Origin: DATEPR01 sp036273855
GTDB lineage: Bacteria; Actinomycetota; Actinomycetes; Mycobacteriales; Pseudonocardiaceae
Assembly: GCA_036273855.1 (NCBI GenBank)
Contig: DASUGU010000086.1
Span: forward strand, 31,960-95,959
DNA: 64,000 nucleotides
Reading direction: 5' to 3'
Both the position numbers and the translations under genes were made by a program. How positions within the stretch are numbered: position 1 is the first letter of the stretch; each line of letters starts with the position of its first letter. Under the pieces are notes generated by a model. That model saw only the letters and a list, made by a program, of their open reading frames with translations. It was not told the DNA's origin and ran no database searches. Shown in pieces: positions 28,501-36,392 of the stretch.

Positions 28501-28819
28501 CGTAACTGACCGAGTTGTCCAGCACCTCGTCGGGCACCTCATAGGGACTGTCCTGGTCATGACGCAGCTTGCGGGCAGCTTCAAGGAACCGTCGAGGCGA
28601 GCCGAGCTCGTTATGGCGTAGCCGCAGGAACCGCCCCACCAGGCGCTGGGCGTCCTCGGGCTGGTCAGGCCAGTCCGACCACAGGTCCAGCCTGCCCGAG
28701 GCGATCAGGCCCGCTTGGTCCAACGGTACGACGATGCGGCCGTCGGCACCGGGGAACCCGAAGAACTCCTCGGAGAACGCGCACGCGATCTGCGTGGCCA
28801 ACTGACGCAGGCTGGTCAC
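25583..28819 (-). CDS. DinG/XPD-type helicase of the pPIWI-RE island
   Basis: 1,078 aa with a GTG start overlapping the REase stop (GTGA). An N-terminal region of about 220 residues, probably the island-specific Z domain, is followed by a superfamily 2 helicase: Walker A NAPTGVGKSVL (about 245), ADIIVTNHHNLIHG, DEVD box LIIDEVDLLQS. Four Cys between them (GCFLP, PCTSL, ACPRLGAC region) are placed as the iron-sulfur ligands of XPD/DinG helicases. C-terminal motifs LVARGLNILVPGDQ and LIQLAGRARRGG correspond to helicase motifs V and VI. It would unwind DNA or R-loops for the PIWI protein. Confidence 0.88.
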   Translation of the reverse strand: MTSLRQLATQIACAFSEEFFGFPGADGRIVVPLDQAGLIASGRLDLWSDWPDQPEDAQRLVGRFLRLRHNELGSPRRFLEAARKLRHDQDSPYEVPDEVLDNSVSYVIARHGQHPLDLAERLLEEAETKYLQSRRPLPVAGPGRWSFGWRGESTVELPITVSGASVAPVVLNTAGKVDAVKVSPADLKALANHLATASGMSPWQSDIIKELFDKLRDIENLPVTELLLRAGDIRLLNAPTGVGKSVLTRLLAVHLARQSIPVAIVVGTIHEALTTAEKIAREEDNARRLTAGIEADLAALGTPSRCVALVSPRRLEEKATQAAERGEWDRFDTLGYGCFLPALMVDGPPPTAPDEPCTSLRARPASGEEETSPVTKEKRGKFEADQRHACPRLGACGRHRGFHDAVTADIIVTNHHNLIHGTVPIPVRIDGIDHSRMPLLEFLMRRCPALIIDEVDLLQSNMFDAGAKQLALAASGGQHELPLAQLDTQRTMLLPAEDREIVPALSRTRFLADQFLNYVLEQDMWLEADPDRPGSGWHVPGSNDRMLLQVLFGVNDVTNGVAPEIYEQFNALFPDTREVNGGAPPRKMRTVASLLRSAVSNDTGQDRIREVKHSLHRTLTRRIRDQNLRRDVVNALLVRTWLGALHQSLTRLTFAASSPGTELPAARVLAEKLGTFVQHATIPYGPLGYLLFGFRVDKVTDPYLQGKLSVQAIAGDPHTTVAQLGGTVALATAGVPRIVLGLSATAFFPGAAREHVKAEITYAMTDAAPGAFTTRAGKALDEEFQAIHIGGRSESQKPDAIRELGKTLWDQHLDRHLRKLAENAPDRELCMLVGNSYKHAALLGAGIASHVGDPSWVAVVVSKDQRSSSVALPSGVVRLTVDDLEALPREYPNVKVCIAPLSLVARGLNILVPGDQRSALASVWVCVRPPTQLTDSAEMFASVNSHALDIGTPGPDPAALLAEQRQAAFSRLHHILASDPRFSRLSRVLKAEAVAGMLVDLIQLAGRARRGGTPVELYLVDGAFHDTKFGSDLPGLLRFYYDNLTPARQRALSRIYGSTLVSWLDFAGIDPTFEDDNR

Positions 28820-29958
28820 CGCCGTACCCCCGCAGCTTTGTCGATGTCGGTCTTGAGGCCGGTCGCGGTCATGACCCGGTAGCCGGCGCCGCGCACCATG
28901 TCGGCCAGAAGCCCGCGGCTGGTGCGCTGGTGATCGGGAATCACGATGATCAATCCGGGCTCAGCCGGTTCCGTTTCACGCAGCGCGTCGCCGAGTGCGA
29001 CCGGAGACGCCCACACTTTGGCGTCGACCCGCCACACTTCTCCCTTCAGCGTTATCCGCAGGTCGTAGCGGTCCTTATGAGGCCACATGTCCACCTCCGC
29101 GCCAGCGGTACGGGCGTGGTCGCGCAGGTCGCACTCCAAAACCCCGGGCAGGGTCACGTACCGCCAGACCACCCGCGACACCGCGCGCGCCTCGGGGGTA
29201 GCCGGTTTACCCTCGACCTCGGTGGCCTGCGGACCGGCGGGCTGAAGGACGGGAGCACGATCGGCAGGTCCGTCGGTGTGGCAGGTGTACGTGATGCCAC
29301 TACGCGCGTGGACCTCACAGCGCACGTTCACCACCGCGCCAGTGCCAACCACGCGCATAGGCCAGCGACAGGCCGGGCAGGCGAACCACCATCCGCGCAA
29401 CTGGCACCACGTCCACTCCACGATCGGCTCGTAGTGGTCGAACCGTCCCCACAGCGCGTCCCAGGTACGACGCAAATCACGCACGTCCCCGGAAGGTTCG
29501 TCCACGAGCAGTTCGCGTGCTCGGGTGTATTCTTTCGCAGGCAGACGCCGCAGCACTTCGTAGATGCGGCGCTCCTCCTGCTCCGTGGCAACCTTGGCCC
29601 ACGGCCAGTGCTCGTCCAACGCCGCCGACGGAATCAGGTGTTCCACGCACAGATCGCGGGCCTCGTCGCTGAACTGGCCCGCCTCGTCGAGCAGTATTAG
29701 GTCACCGACCTCAGCCAGGTCGATACCATTGGGCAGCAACTCTCGCAGCGGCAGAGATAGGCCGCGGCGGAACTGCGCCATCGTCGGGGCCTGCCCGACC
29801 GGGTTCGTCGAGGCCAACACGCCCAGACAACTCATCAACGCACGCCCCTGCCCACGGGGCGCCAGATCCGGGTCACCGAGGGCAGCGGCAGCCAGACAGC
29901 AGGCGGTGATCGCCTGGTCGCGGCGGCGACGATCCCGCTCGGCTACGGTCGAAGACAT
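28816..29958 (-). CDS. REase-fold nuclease of the pPIWI-RE island
   Basis: 380 aa from the ATG at 29958 (MSSTVAERD), preceded by AAGGTG. The C-terminal 130 residues hold a PD-(D/E)xK-like core: DRYDLRITLKG, then WRVDAKVWA with Asp-x-Lys, and GLIIVIPDHQRTSRGLLADM. The middle has a C-x2-C..C-x-H like set (FACPACRWPM, RCEVH), a possible zinc ribbon. It opens the three-gene operon REase, helicase, pPIWI, each overlapping the next by 4 nt, which is the published order of such islands. Role: cleavage of the recognised nucleic acid. Confidence 0.85.
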   Translation of the reverse strand: MSSTVAERDRRRRDQAITACCLAAAALGDPDLAPRGQGRALMSCLGVLASTNPVGQAPTMAQFRRGLSLPLRELLPNGIDLAEVGDLILLDEAGQFSDEARDLCVEHLIPSAALDEHWPWAKVATEQEERRIYEVLRRLPAKEYTRARELLVDEPSGDVRDLRRTWDALWGRFDHYEPIVEWTWCQLRGWWFACPACRWPMRVVGTGAVVNVRCEVHARSGITYTCHTDGPADRAPVLQPAGPQATEVEGKPATPEARAVSRVVWRYVTLPGVLECDLRDHARTAGAEVDMWPHKDRYDLRITLKGEVWRVDAKVWASPVALGDALRETEPAEPGLIIVIPDHQRTSRGLLADMVRGAGYRVMTATGLKTDIDKAAGVRR

Positions 29959-30040
29959 GCCAGACACCTTATAGACGACCACCGACAATCCTGCGAAGTC
30001 ACCCTTTCGAGTGGCGATCGGTGATAGTGGAAACACCAAT

Positions 30041-30057
30041 TGTGAGATTTGTTCACA
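30041..30057. promoter_or_regulatory. Inverted repeat TGTGA-N7-TCACA in divergent promoter region
   Basis: Perfect 5-bp half-sites between the divergent pPIWI-RE operon and the DUF1917-like gene. It resembles CRP-family sites but with a spacer of 7 instead of 6. A regulator binding here could control both directions. Confidence 0.4.
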
Positions 30058-30151
30058 CTTGTCGTGCTGGTGCCCTGCCGATGCGAGACGCGGTCGTTGT
30101 CGGTGACCGTTCGTAGAGTGCTATACAGCCAGCGCAGACAAGGAGACCGTG

Positions 30152-30634
30152 GTGTCATACGTCGACCATGACCGTCAACCAACCGATGTAACCGAAGACT
30201 GGTGGATCCACGTCCACGTCGGCGGTCGACTTCAGTCCGCAGGACAGGCCTGGGGGAAATGGCTGGTCTTTGTCCCGGTTCGATACGTCGACCAGTACTG
30301 GCAGATTATCAAGCAGGCCGTACAGGACGGCAAGCTCGGCCCGAGTGCCAAGGTGGCCACAGCCCGCCCTAATCCCGACGAGGTCGACCCAACGCGTAGA
30401 CCTATCGTCGTCTACACCACCGACTGGCGAGACGAAGACGATGTCCGGCGAGTTCTGCGCGGACTTCGATCCCTCGGCATCAATTGGCGACTGACCTACA
30501 AGACCAACGAAGCCACCAGTGCTGGCATCTACGGCCGTCACGCCGGAGCATATGTCAGTCCGTCCGGCTCGTCGGACTTCATCAACCGAACCACGGTCCG
30601 TCCCAGGTCACCCAGACGATCGTCGCCAGCTTGA
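30152..30634 (+). CDS. DUF1917-like (putative phosphothreonine-lyase-domain) protein
   Basis: 160 aa; the second of two GTG codons (30152) is chosen because AAGGAG ends 6 nt before it. Residues about 35-125 carry GKWLVFVPVRYVDQYW, GKLGPSAKVATARPNP, VVYTTDWRDEDDVRRVL and LGINWRLTYKTNE, which follow the DUF1917 / putative phosphothreonine lyase domain pattern as I remember it. The activity is unproven for the family. The last 25 residues (TVRPRSPRRSSPA) look low in complexity. It is divergent from the pPIWI-RE operon and may belong to the same defence locus. Confidence 0.7.
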   Translation: MSYVDHDRQPTDVTEDWWIHVHVGGRLQSAGQAWGKWLVFVPVRYVDQYWQIIKQAVQDGKLGPSAKVATARPNPDEVDPTRRPIVVYTTDWRDEDDVRRVLRGLRSLGINWRLTYKTNEATSAGIYGRHAGAYVSPSGSSDFINRTTVRPRSPRRSSPA

Positions 30635-31212
30635 TCTCTGCGCACCCGATCAGCCGTTCGTGCTGTCGTAACGGAGTGCACGTGCAGGTCCAAACTCCCG
30701 GCGGGTTCGTCGCAGGGCGTATGGGGGTCGGGACAAGCGGCAACTGACCTGCTGCGCGCCTGCGGGGTCCTGGCCAGGTCCTGGCCGGTGATCGGCATGG
30801 CACCACCCGCACCACGGCGACGACGCTGTTCAACCAGTTATTCCCCGCCGCAGTTCGGATGACCGCCGACCTGCTTGCCGACTACGAACGCTGCGACGGC
30901 TCCGACGGCCGAGGTTGTTGAGCCGAGCGACGGAGGTGACCTTCGCCGCGACCACCAGCGAGCCGACCGCGACCATCGTCGACTGTCTGCGTGCGCCGCG
31001 TTGGCCGGACCCCCGTCAGCGGATCGCGTGCCAGCAGGTGCGCATTCATCCGCCTGACGCGCCCGGTTTGTTGGCCAATCGGGCGTCACGGATCGCACAG
31101 ACAACTGTCCAGATCAGATGGATGGCGCGTCGTTGCCGAGCGGTATAAGTAGGTGCTGGTTTCGCGATGGTGACGCAGTCGTTCGATCGTCCTGTGGGAG
31201 AGCGCGGCCAGG
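30635..31212. other. Intergenic, nothing recognised
   Basis: Only short frames with poor codon use. It separates the plus-strand DUF1917-like gene from the 3' end of the minus-strand giant gene. No terminator-like hairpin with a T run is evident. Confidence 0.4.
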
Positions 31213-34200
31213 TCAACTGCTCGGTCTCGCTGGCGCTCCGGCGCCGGCGGTCGTGTCATACGGAGTCAGATCGGTGGCCTCGGCATACCCGAGTTCAATC
31301 AGTCTGGTCCGCAGCGCGAGGAAGTGTACGTCAGGACGGGTAGTGCTCAGGATTCGCAAGGCCTTGAGAGCCACCTGGGCGATGTGGTGCTGTTCCCAGG
31401 GTTCGCCATGTCCCTGGAGCAGCAGGAGAATCCTGGTGTTCTCCCCGGGAAGCGGAACGGCTTCGCAGCGGTCGGCGACCTCGATCCCGTAATCGATATA
31501 CCCGTCGGTAAGGATGAGAGCCCGGATCATGAGCGATGACCAGGCGCTGTCCGGGAGTCCGGTCACGAAGGCCCATCGCCCCGTGCGACGGAGAACGTCG
31601 ACGGGAACGACATCGCGATTGGCATCAAGCAGAACCTGCCAGAACTGGACCGCCCTGGCGAGTTCAGGTGCGTCGGTAGCGCTGTTCTGCACGAGGTCCG
31701 CTACTTGTTCGGCAGCCGTGGCGAGGACGGCGGGTTCCTGGCGCAGCGCTGTGATGATCGTGTCGATGTCGTAGCCAGGTTCGCCTCGCAGTGTCCCGAT
31801 AAGCAGGCTGGCGACCGCGTTGGTTGCGCCGCGCAGGGCCGCGGCGATGATCTCGTCACGCAAGGTCCGGTGCAACCACGGCGTGACGTATCGGGCGTAC
31901 TTGAGCGTGAGGTCCATGGTGGCCGGGCCGGCGTTGTCGTCGCGGAACAGTGGATCGACTCGTCGGTCGAGCCAGTCCTGCGCGACGCGCTCCAGCCGCG
32001 GACGCTGAGACGCCAAGATGGCCCGGTACTCCATGCCGACCGGGCCGGTAACGCGCAGGAGAGCGTCGAGTGTGTCGAAAAACTGTGGTCGGATGGCCGC
32101 GTTGGTGCGGTGTTCCCACGCGGCGAGAGAGAGCGCAGCCAGCAGTCCTCGCCCACGCGGGTTGTTGATGGCCCGGCTGAGCGGCTCATCCCTCTCTGGA
32201 CTGTCGGTGTCTGACAGCCAGTCGAGGGCCGACAGTGCCCACGACCATGCTGTGTCGAGGTGCTCAGCAAAGGGCGCGTCGTGATCGGCCAGCGCGGCGA
32301 TCAGGTCGACAATGGCTGTGTCGACGCTATGCCAGTCGGGTTCGAAGTCGAACGTGCCGTCGCCGAGAACCGTCGCAGTCCACCTCTCGGTTGTGGCGAG
32401 GCGGGCTGCGGTGATGACCGCTCCGGTTTGGCTGAGGACGTCGGCTGCCTTGCCGGCGATGGCGTCTATGTAGTGCAGCACGTAGACAGGTTCGCGCAGC
32501 GTCTGGACCACTGCGGCCGGATCTGCCGTCCACGCCGTGGGGTCCGCTGCGACGACGGTCTGGAGGACGCGGGCCAGTTCGCGTGCGCCGATCATCCGTC
32601 GGTTGCTGTCGGCGTCAGGGCGCCATGCGGCGACCACCCGGGCGGCGTCGAGCACAGGCAGGGCCGCCAACTCCTCAGTGTTGTAGGCCGCTTGTCCCCA
32701 CATCGCGTAGACGGTGGGGGTCCTGTGGTCGAACTCCTCGGGGTCAAATTGACCATGCAAGGCGTGCACCTCGGTGATCTGCGTCTGCCACCGCGTGAGC
32801 ACGTGCCCGGGCAGGACCGCCGACCATCGCCATACTCGTGCCCAGTCCGCTGGCAGCATGGAAGGGTCAGGAGGCGGGTCCGAGGGTGGTCCGAGCGCCT
32901 CGATCCACGCGGCGAGCCGGGCGGGATCGGGGTCGGCGGCGAGCACCGCGTTGACAAGGTCCCGGTCGTCACCGGTGACCGTCTGGGACGCAAGGCGTCG
33001 CGTCACGTGGTCGATCCTGTCCTGGACAGGGATGTCATTGGCCGCTGCCAGGACGCGGCACGCGAGGCGTTCGCCGACCTCGCCTGGGATCTCGTTGACC
33101 CAGTCCAGCAGCCGCCGGCTCGGCACACCGAGCGTGCGTGCGCGCTCCAGGAGTCGTGCGAGGTAGTGGGACACCACGACCATGAAGGAGCGGTCCTCAT
33201 CGCCGAGCTTGGTGGTGAGTCTCGCGATGCCCATGACGATCCAGTCCGCGTGACGGTCCTGGGCGGCATTCCGCAGCTTGGCCGCGACCATCTGGACCCG
33301 CTTCGCGGCGTTGTCCGGGTTCATGCCGGCTTCCAGCTGATCCAGCAGCAGCCGGTAGTGGTAGCTGTCACGATCCCTCGGGCCGCCGGCGAGCACGACC
33401 CTGCTCACCCGCTCGACGATCGAGTCGGCAGGGTCGGCCCGTTGAACCGTGCCGGCTGCCAGCGACCGAACAGCCTGATTGTCCGGGTGCGCGGTTGCGA
33501 CGTCACCGACGACCCTGTGGCCATCGGGTCCTAGCTGGGTCGCCAGGACCAGCAATGTGAACCTGGCATCCAACCTTTGCTCAACGGGCAGGTGCTTGCA
33601 ATCGGCCACCAGTCGCTGCACCAGCTCGGCGACCGCCGCTGGCGTCGTACGTCCAAGTCCTCCCAACAGACCGTCCACCGGCCATGGCCTCTCGCGGTTG
33701 GGCAGTGGCACCACGTCGGCCTTGTACAGAGGATCCAGCCAGGCTGGGTCGACCAGATGGGTGAAGAAAACCCGGAGGTGGTGAGAGTTCGACGCCAATT
33801 CCCGCAGACGGTCGATCTGGTCTCGCCCTCGCCACGGTTGTGCGGCCAGCTCCCGCAGCGCCAGCACGACGGTGTCGGGCGGCGTGAACATACGGACAAA
33901 CCACGCCAATGTTTTCTGATGGAGGCCGATCGCCGAATCCAGCGTCGTATCCCGGTGTAGCCCTTGGCTCGCGGTCCTGCGAAGACGCTTGTACTCGGCC
34001 ACTAGATCGAGACCACCGTCGAGTGGGTCGATCCCGGACTGGCCACGAAGGTAACCGAGCAGTTGGGCCTCGTGGTACGAGTTGCGATCCTGTCGTTCTG
34101 CCGCGCTGCGCAACACCGTGCCGAACGCATCCAGCGACTCAGCAATTTCGTTGCCTGGTTGGGCGACCTCCGACTCGAATCGCGCCCACGCTTCAACGAC

Positions 34201-34446
34201 CACAGGCAATCCACCCGGGACAGGAGTCCGTCCGGCGACAACCGCCTCCAGCGCCTCGCGGAGGTTGTACACGGCGCTCTCCGCGAACCGCAAACCAGTC
34301 TCGTTGTCCACCGCCTGCACGATCAGCACGGCGGCTGTCCGCATCGCCGCCACGACCTTCTCGCCTCCAGCGGGCAACTCGGCGACAACCCGCTCCGCCA
34401 CCTCCGTGGGCATGTCGAGCGACCAACCGTCGGCATTCTCACTCAT
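31213..34446 (-). CDS. Large all-helical protein of unknown function
   Basis: About 1,077 aa from the ATG at 34446; two GTG codons just upstream are alternatives and no clear SD decides. No P-loop, nuclease or membrane signature is visible. The chain is a run of amphipathic helices with Leu, Ala and Arg and scattered Trp (for example WRGRDQIDRLRELASN, LLDWVNEIPGEVGERLACRVLAA), the look of a HEAT- or ARM-like solenoid. It stands alone, on the minus strand, between the pPIWI-RE/DUF1917 locus and a dead transposition gene. Large solenoid proteins are frequent in defence islands, so it is a candidate single-gene system, but that is inference from position. Confidence 0.7.
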   Translation of the reverse strand: MSENADGWSLDMPTEVAERVVAELPAGGEKVVAAMRTAAVLIVQAVDNETGLRFAESAVYNLREALEAVVAGRTPVPGGLPVVVEAWARFESEVAQPGNEIAESLDAFGTVLRSAAERQDRNSYHEAQLLGYLRGQSGIDPLDGGLDLVAEYKRLRRTASQGLHRDTTLDSAIGLHQKTLAWFVRMFTPPDTVVLALRELAAQPWRGRDQIDRLRELASNSHHLRVFFTHLVDPAWLDPLYKADVVPLPNRERPWPVDGLLGGLGRTTPAAVAELVQRLVADCKHLPVEQRLDARFTLLVLATQLGPDGHRVVGDVATAHPDNQAVRSLAAGTVQRADPADSIVERVSRVVLAGGPRDRDSYHYRLLLDQLEAGMNPDNAAKRVQMVAAKLRNAAQDRHADWIVMGIARLTTKLGDEDRSFMVVVSHYLARLLERARTLGVPSRRLLDWVNEIPGEVGERLACRVLAAANDIPVQDRIDHVTRRLASQTVTGDDRDLVNAVLAADPDPARLAAWIEALGPPSDPPPDPSMLPADWARVWRWSAVLPGHVLTRWQTQITEVHALHGQFDPEEFDHRTPTVYAMWGQAAYNTEELAALPVLDAARVVAAWRPDADSNRRMIGARELARVLQTVVAADPTAWTADPAAVVQTLREPVYVLHYIDAIAGKAADVLSQTGAVITAARLATTERWTATVLGDGTFDFEPDWHSVDTAIVDLIAALADHDAPFAEHLDTAWSWALSALDWLSDTDSPERDEPLSRAINNPRGRGLLAALSLAAWEHRTNAAIRPQFFDTLDALLRVTGPVGMEYRAILASQRPRLERVAQDWLDRRVDPLFRDDNAGPATMDLTLKYARYVTPWLHRTLRDEIIAAALRGATNAVASLLIGTLRGEPGYDIDTIITALRQEPAVLATAAEQVADLVQNSATDAPELARAVQFWQVLLDANRDVVPVDVLRRTGRWAFVTGLPDSAWSSLMIRALILTDGYIDYGIEVADRCEAVPLPGENTRILLLLQGHGEPWEQHHIAQVALKALRILSTTRPDVHFLALRTRLIELGYAEATDLTPYDTTAGAGAPARPSS

Positions 34447-34452
34447 CACCAC

Positions 34453-34854
34453 GACTCAGTGTGTACGCACCAGCAATCCCGGCCATCACGGACACGCCGA
34501 GCGTGAGCGGTACCGGAACGCACCAGCAGGGCGAGTAAACCAACCCGGCTTCTGATCGCCAGGACGTAGGCGGCCCCGATCGGATCCGCGCGCCGCGGGC
34601 GACGGCGAACCCTCGCCGATGTGCGGGAACTGGGGTACTCGTGCGGGTGCATCAGTTTACCGAGCCGCTTGAATGCCGGGTGTAGCGGGTGACGTCGCCG
34701 AGCTTGCTCTCGTCGCGGTGACCACCTGGTTCGGGGCGGCGAGCAGTGCCCGCCGCCCACGCCGGGGGAAGCTGCGGAACCGCGTCTGGCTCGCCAGTCG
34801 CGGCACGTCCGGGACGCTGTCGACCGCGACCAGCGGCAGCTCAGCCGGCTGCCT
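34453..34854. other. Intergenic, nothing recognised
   Basis: No coherent reading frame. It holds the upstream region of the large helical gene on the minus strand and may contain more debris of the tniQ-associated transposon. Confidence 0.35.
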
Positions 34855-35340
34855 AGGGGAAGGCCCCGTCGGCTCGCGTTCGTGCTCACCCTGAGCCGAC
34901 CGAGGCGTTCGCCTCCTGGTTCGACGGCCTCGCGGCGGCCTGCACCTCGCCGCCGGCCTGGCCGCCCTGCACTTGGGAGTCGAGGCGTGTGATCGCAGCG
35001 GCGACATTCGTCAGATGTTCTACGGCGTGGCGTTCGCCCCGGCCAGCCATACCACGCTGCTCGCCGCGACCGCCATGGACGAGGCAGCCGTGGACGACAT
35101 ATTGCTGACCCGCTACCCACCACACCGGGCTGGACGTGACCGGGATTGGGATCTGTCGACCGAAGCCGGCGTCCGCACCTGGGGTGGAACGAATGGCTGC
35201 TGCTGCACGGCAGCCGCGCCTGTCCCCGGCGGTGGACCGCCGCCTGCATGCGGACCGGGCAGCCGGCCACGCCCAGGGCTTGGCGACGGCACTGCGGAGT
35301 CGCCAATGAAGTGCGAGGTGCTGAATGGCTCCGCCGGTGA
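34855..35340 (+). pseudogene. TniQ-like transposition gene, multiply frameshifted
   Basis: Three pieces in different frames make a TniQ-like series: ARVRAHPEPTEAFASWFDGL (34876 on), then DIRQMFYGVAFAPASHTTL and AAVDDILLTRYPP (about 35005-35120), then WLLLHGSRACPRR (about 35190). The first matches the N-terminal P-x-P..E-x-x-x-SW start of TniQ proteins, the last the WLLPHGSRYCPxC zinc region, here with the second Cys of the pair gone. TniQ targets Tn7/Tn5053-like transposition. At least two frameshifts and lack of a start make it inactive; no TniA or TniB gene is present. Confidence 0.55.
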
Positions 35341-35437
35341 CGTTTGTAGCGGTCGGGACGGCACAGAACCCGATCACGGCGGGTCGACAACTTCCGACCG
35401 GCCGCGCTCCGCACTCCCGTCCGGTCGGCACGCAGCG

Positions 35438-35923
35438 TCACCCATCGCGCTCTCGGCCACCAATATCCGATGAAGAGATCGAGGAATCCTCGGTGGAGAT
35501 AGACGCAATCCACGCGCCATCGGAGTGAGACTTGGCGGTCGCATTGGCTGAGCTACTGTGCTCTGGCGGCCGACGACGACGTGCACTTCGCGCGGTGGTG
35601 CTGGCGGCAGCCTCGGCACTCCGGTCGATGTCGTCGGCTGCGGCCTTCCGGAGTCGTTTGATCTCGGCCTCGGTCTCGCCGGTCAGTTCCGCGACGCGCC
35701 CGATCGCGTTGCCCAACCCGAGGAGAGTGTCGATTTGACGGGCCATCTCAGTCTCGTATCTCACGACGGTGGCGGCCGCGTCGTCGCGGCGCATTCGGGC
35801 TACCTCGAACTCGGTAGCGTGGTCCAGTTCCGTATGCTCGCGCTGCCGTTGGTCCTTATTGGCTTTGGCCTGGCGTTGCCGTGCCGTCGTGCGGGCGGTG
35901 AGCCGTTTGGACGTGCGGGTCAC
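35438..35923 (-). CDS. Small charged helical protein beside the relaxase
   Basis: 161 aa from the GTG at 35923, which GGGGAGG precedes by 4-5 nt. The frame is open further upstream, but the promoter at 35997-36033 would place the start here with a leader of about 65 nt. Residues 1-60 are strongly basic (SKRLTARTTARQRQAK), then comes an acidic helical part (TLLGLGNAIGRVAELTGETEAEIKRLR) and a Ser/Ala-rich tail. It could be a DNA-binding mobilisation accessory or regulator; no family is recognised. Confidence 0.65.
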   Translation of the reverse strand: MTRTSKRLTARTTARQRQAKANKDQRQREHTELDHATEFEVARMRRDDAAATVVRYETEMARQIDTLLGLGNAIGRVAELTGETEAEIKRLRKAAADDIDRSAEAAASTTARSARRRRPPEHSSSANATAKSHSDGAWIASISTEDSSISSSDIGGRERDG

Positions 35924-35996
35924 GAGTCCTCCCCATTGCTCGTGTCGAGGGTTGCAGGCGTTCGCCGAATGGGTAGCCCCTGCCCTGATGAGGACG

Positions 35997-36033
35997 AGGG
36001 TAGGCCGTTCTGGCTCGATGTCAACTGAAGTTG
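35997..36033 (-). promoter_or_regulatory. Promoter with operator-like inverted repeat, relaxase-side gene
   Basis: Minus-strand -35 TTGACA (36024-36019), 16-nt spacer, -10 TACCCT (36002-35997). A perfect inverted repeat CAACT-N2-AGTTG covers 36022-36033 and overlaps the -35. It is the best copy of the three shared sites. Confidence 0.72.
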
Positions 36034-36392
36034 GTACTCGGATCACAGTGGCACGAGACCCCGTGACCAGGGTCCGCACGTCTGGCGGGAGACGCTGCGG
36101 CTACGTGATACCGAGCGGTCGTCCGGCGATGCGCGGCTACAGGGAGGTGATGCTGTCCGTTCGCATTGACGTTTAGCTCGACTTATCAAGCTGACCATGC
36201 TTCGCACGCTGATCGCTCCCACGCTGTGCCAGTCGGCCGTCATCTCGCCCACGCTTCTGCCAATCAGTCCTCGACATCAACAACCGACACACCTCTGGCA
36301 TCATGCGATGTGCGGATGCAAACGAACGGACGTTCGATCGTCAACTGTCGTTAGACTTTGGTGTACCATCGGCGGCTAGGGAGGGATCTGGG
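36034..36392. other. Divergent region before the relaxase, candidate oriT zone
   Basis: No gene supported. It contains an imperfect hairpin AGCTCGA-CTTA-TCAAGCT (36174-36191, one mismatch in seven) and AT-richer patches than its surroundings. MobF relaxases commonly have their nic site in the intergenic region beside them, so oriT may be here; no known nic consensus is recognised. Confidence 0.3.

Noticed and set aside
34886..35431. Minus-strand 181-codon frame
   Set aside because: It is antisense to the tniQ-like remnant and shows no coding bias or domain.
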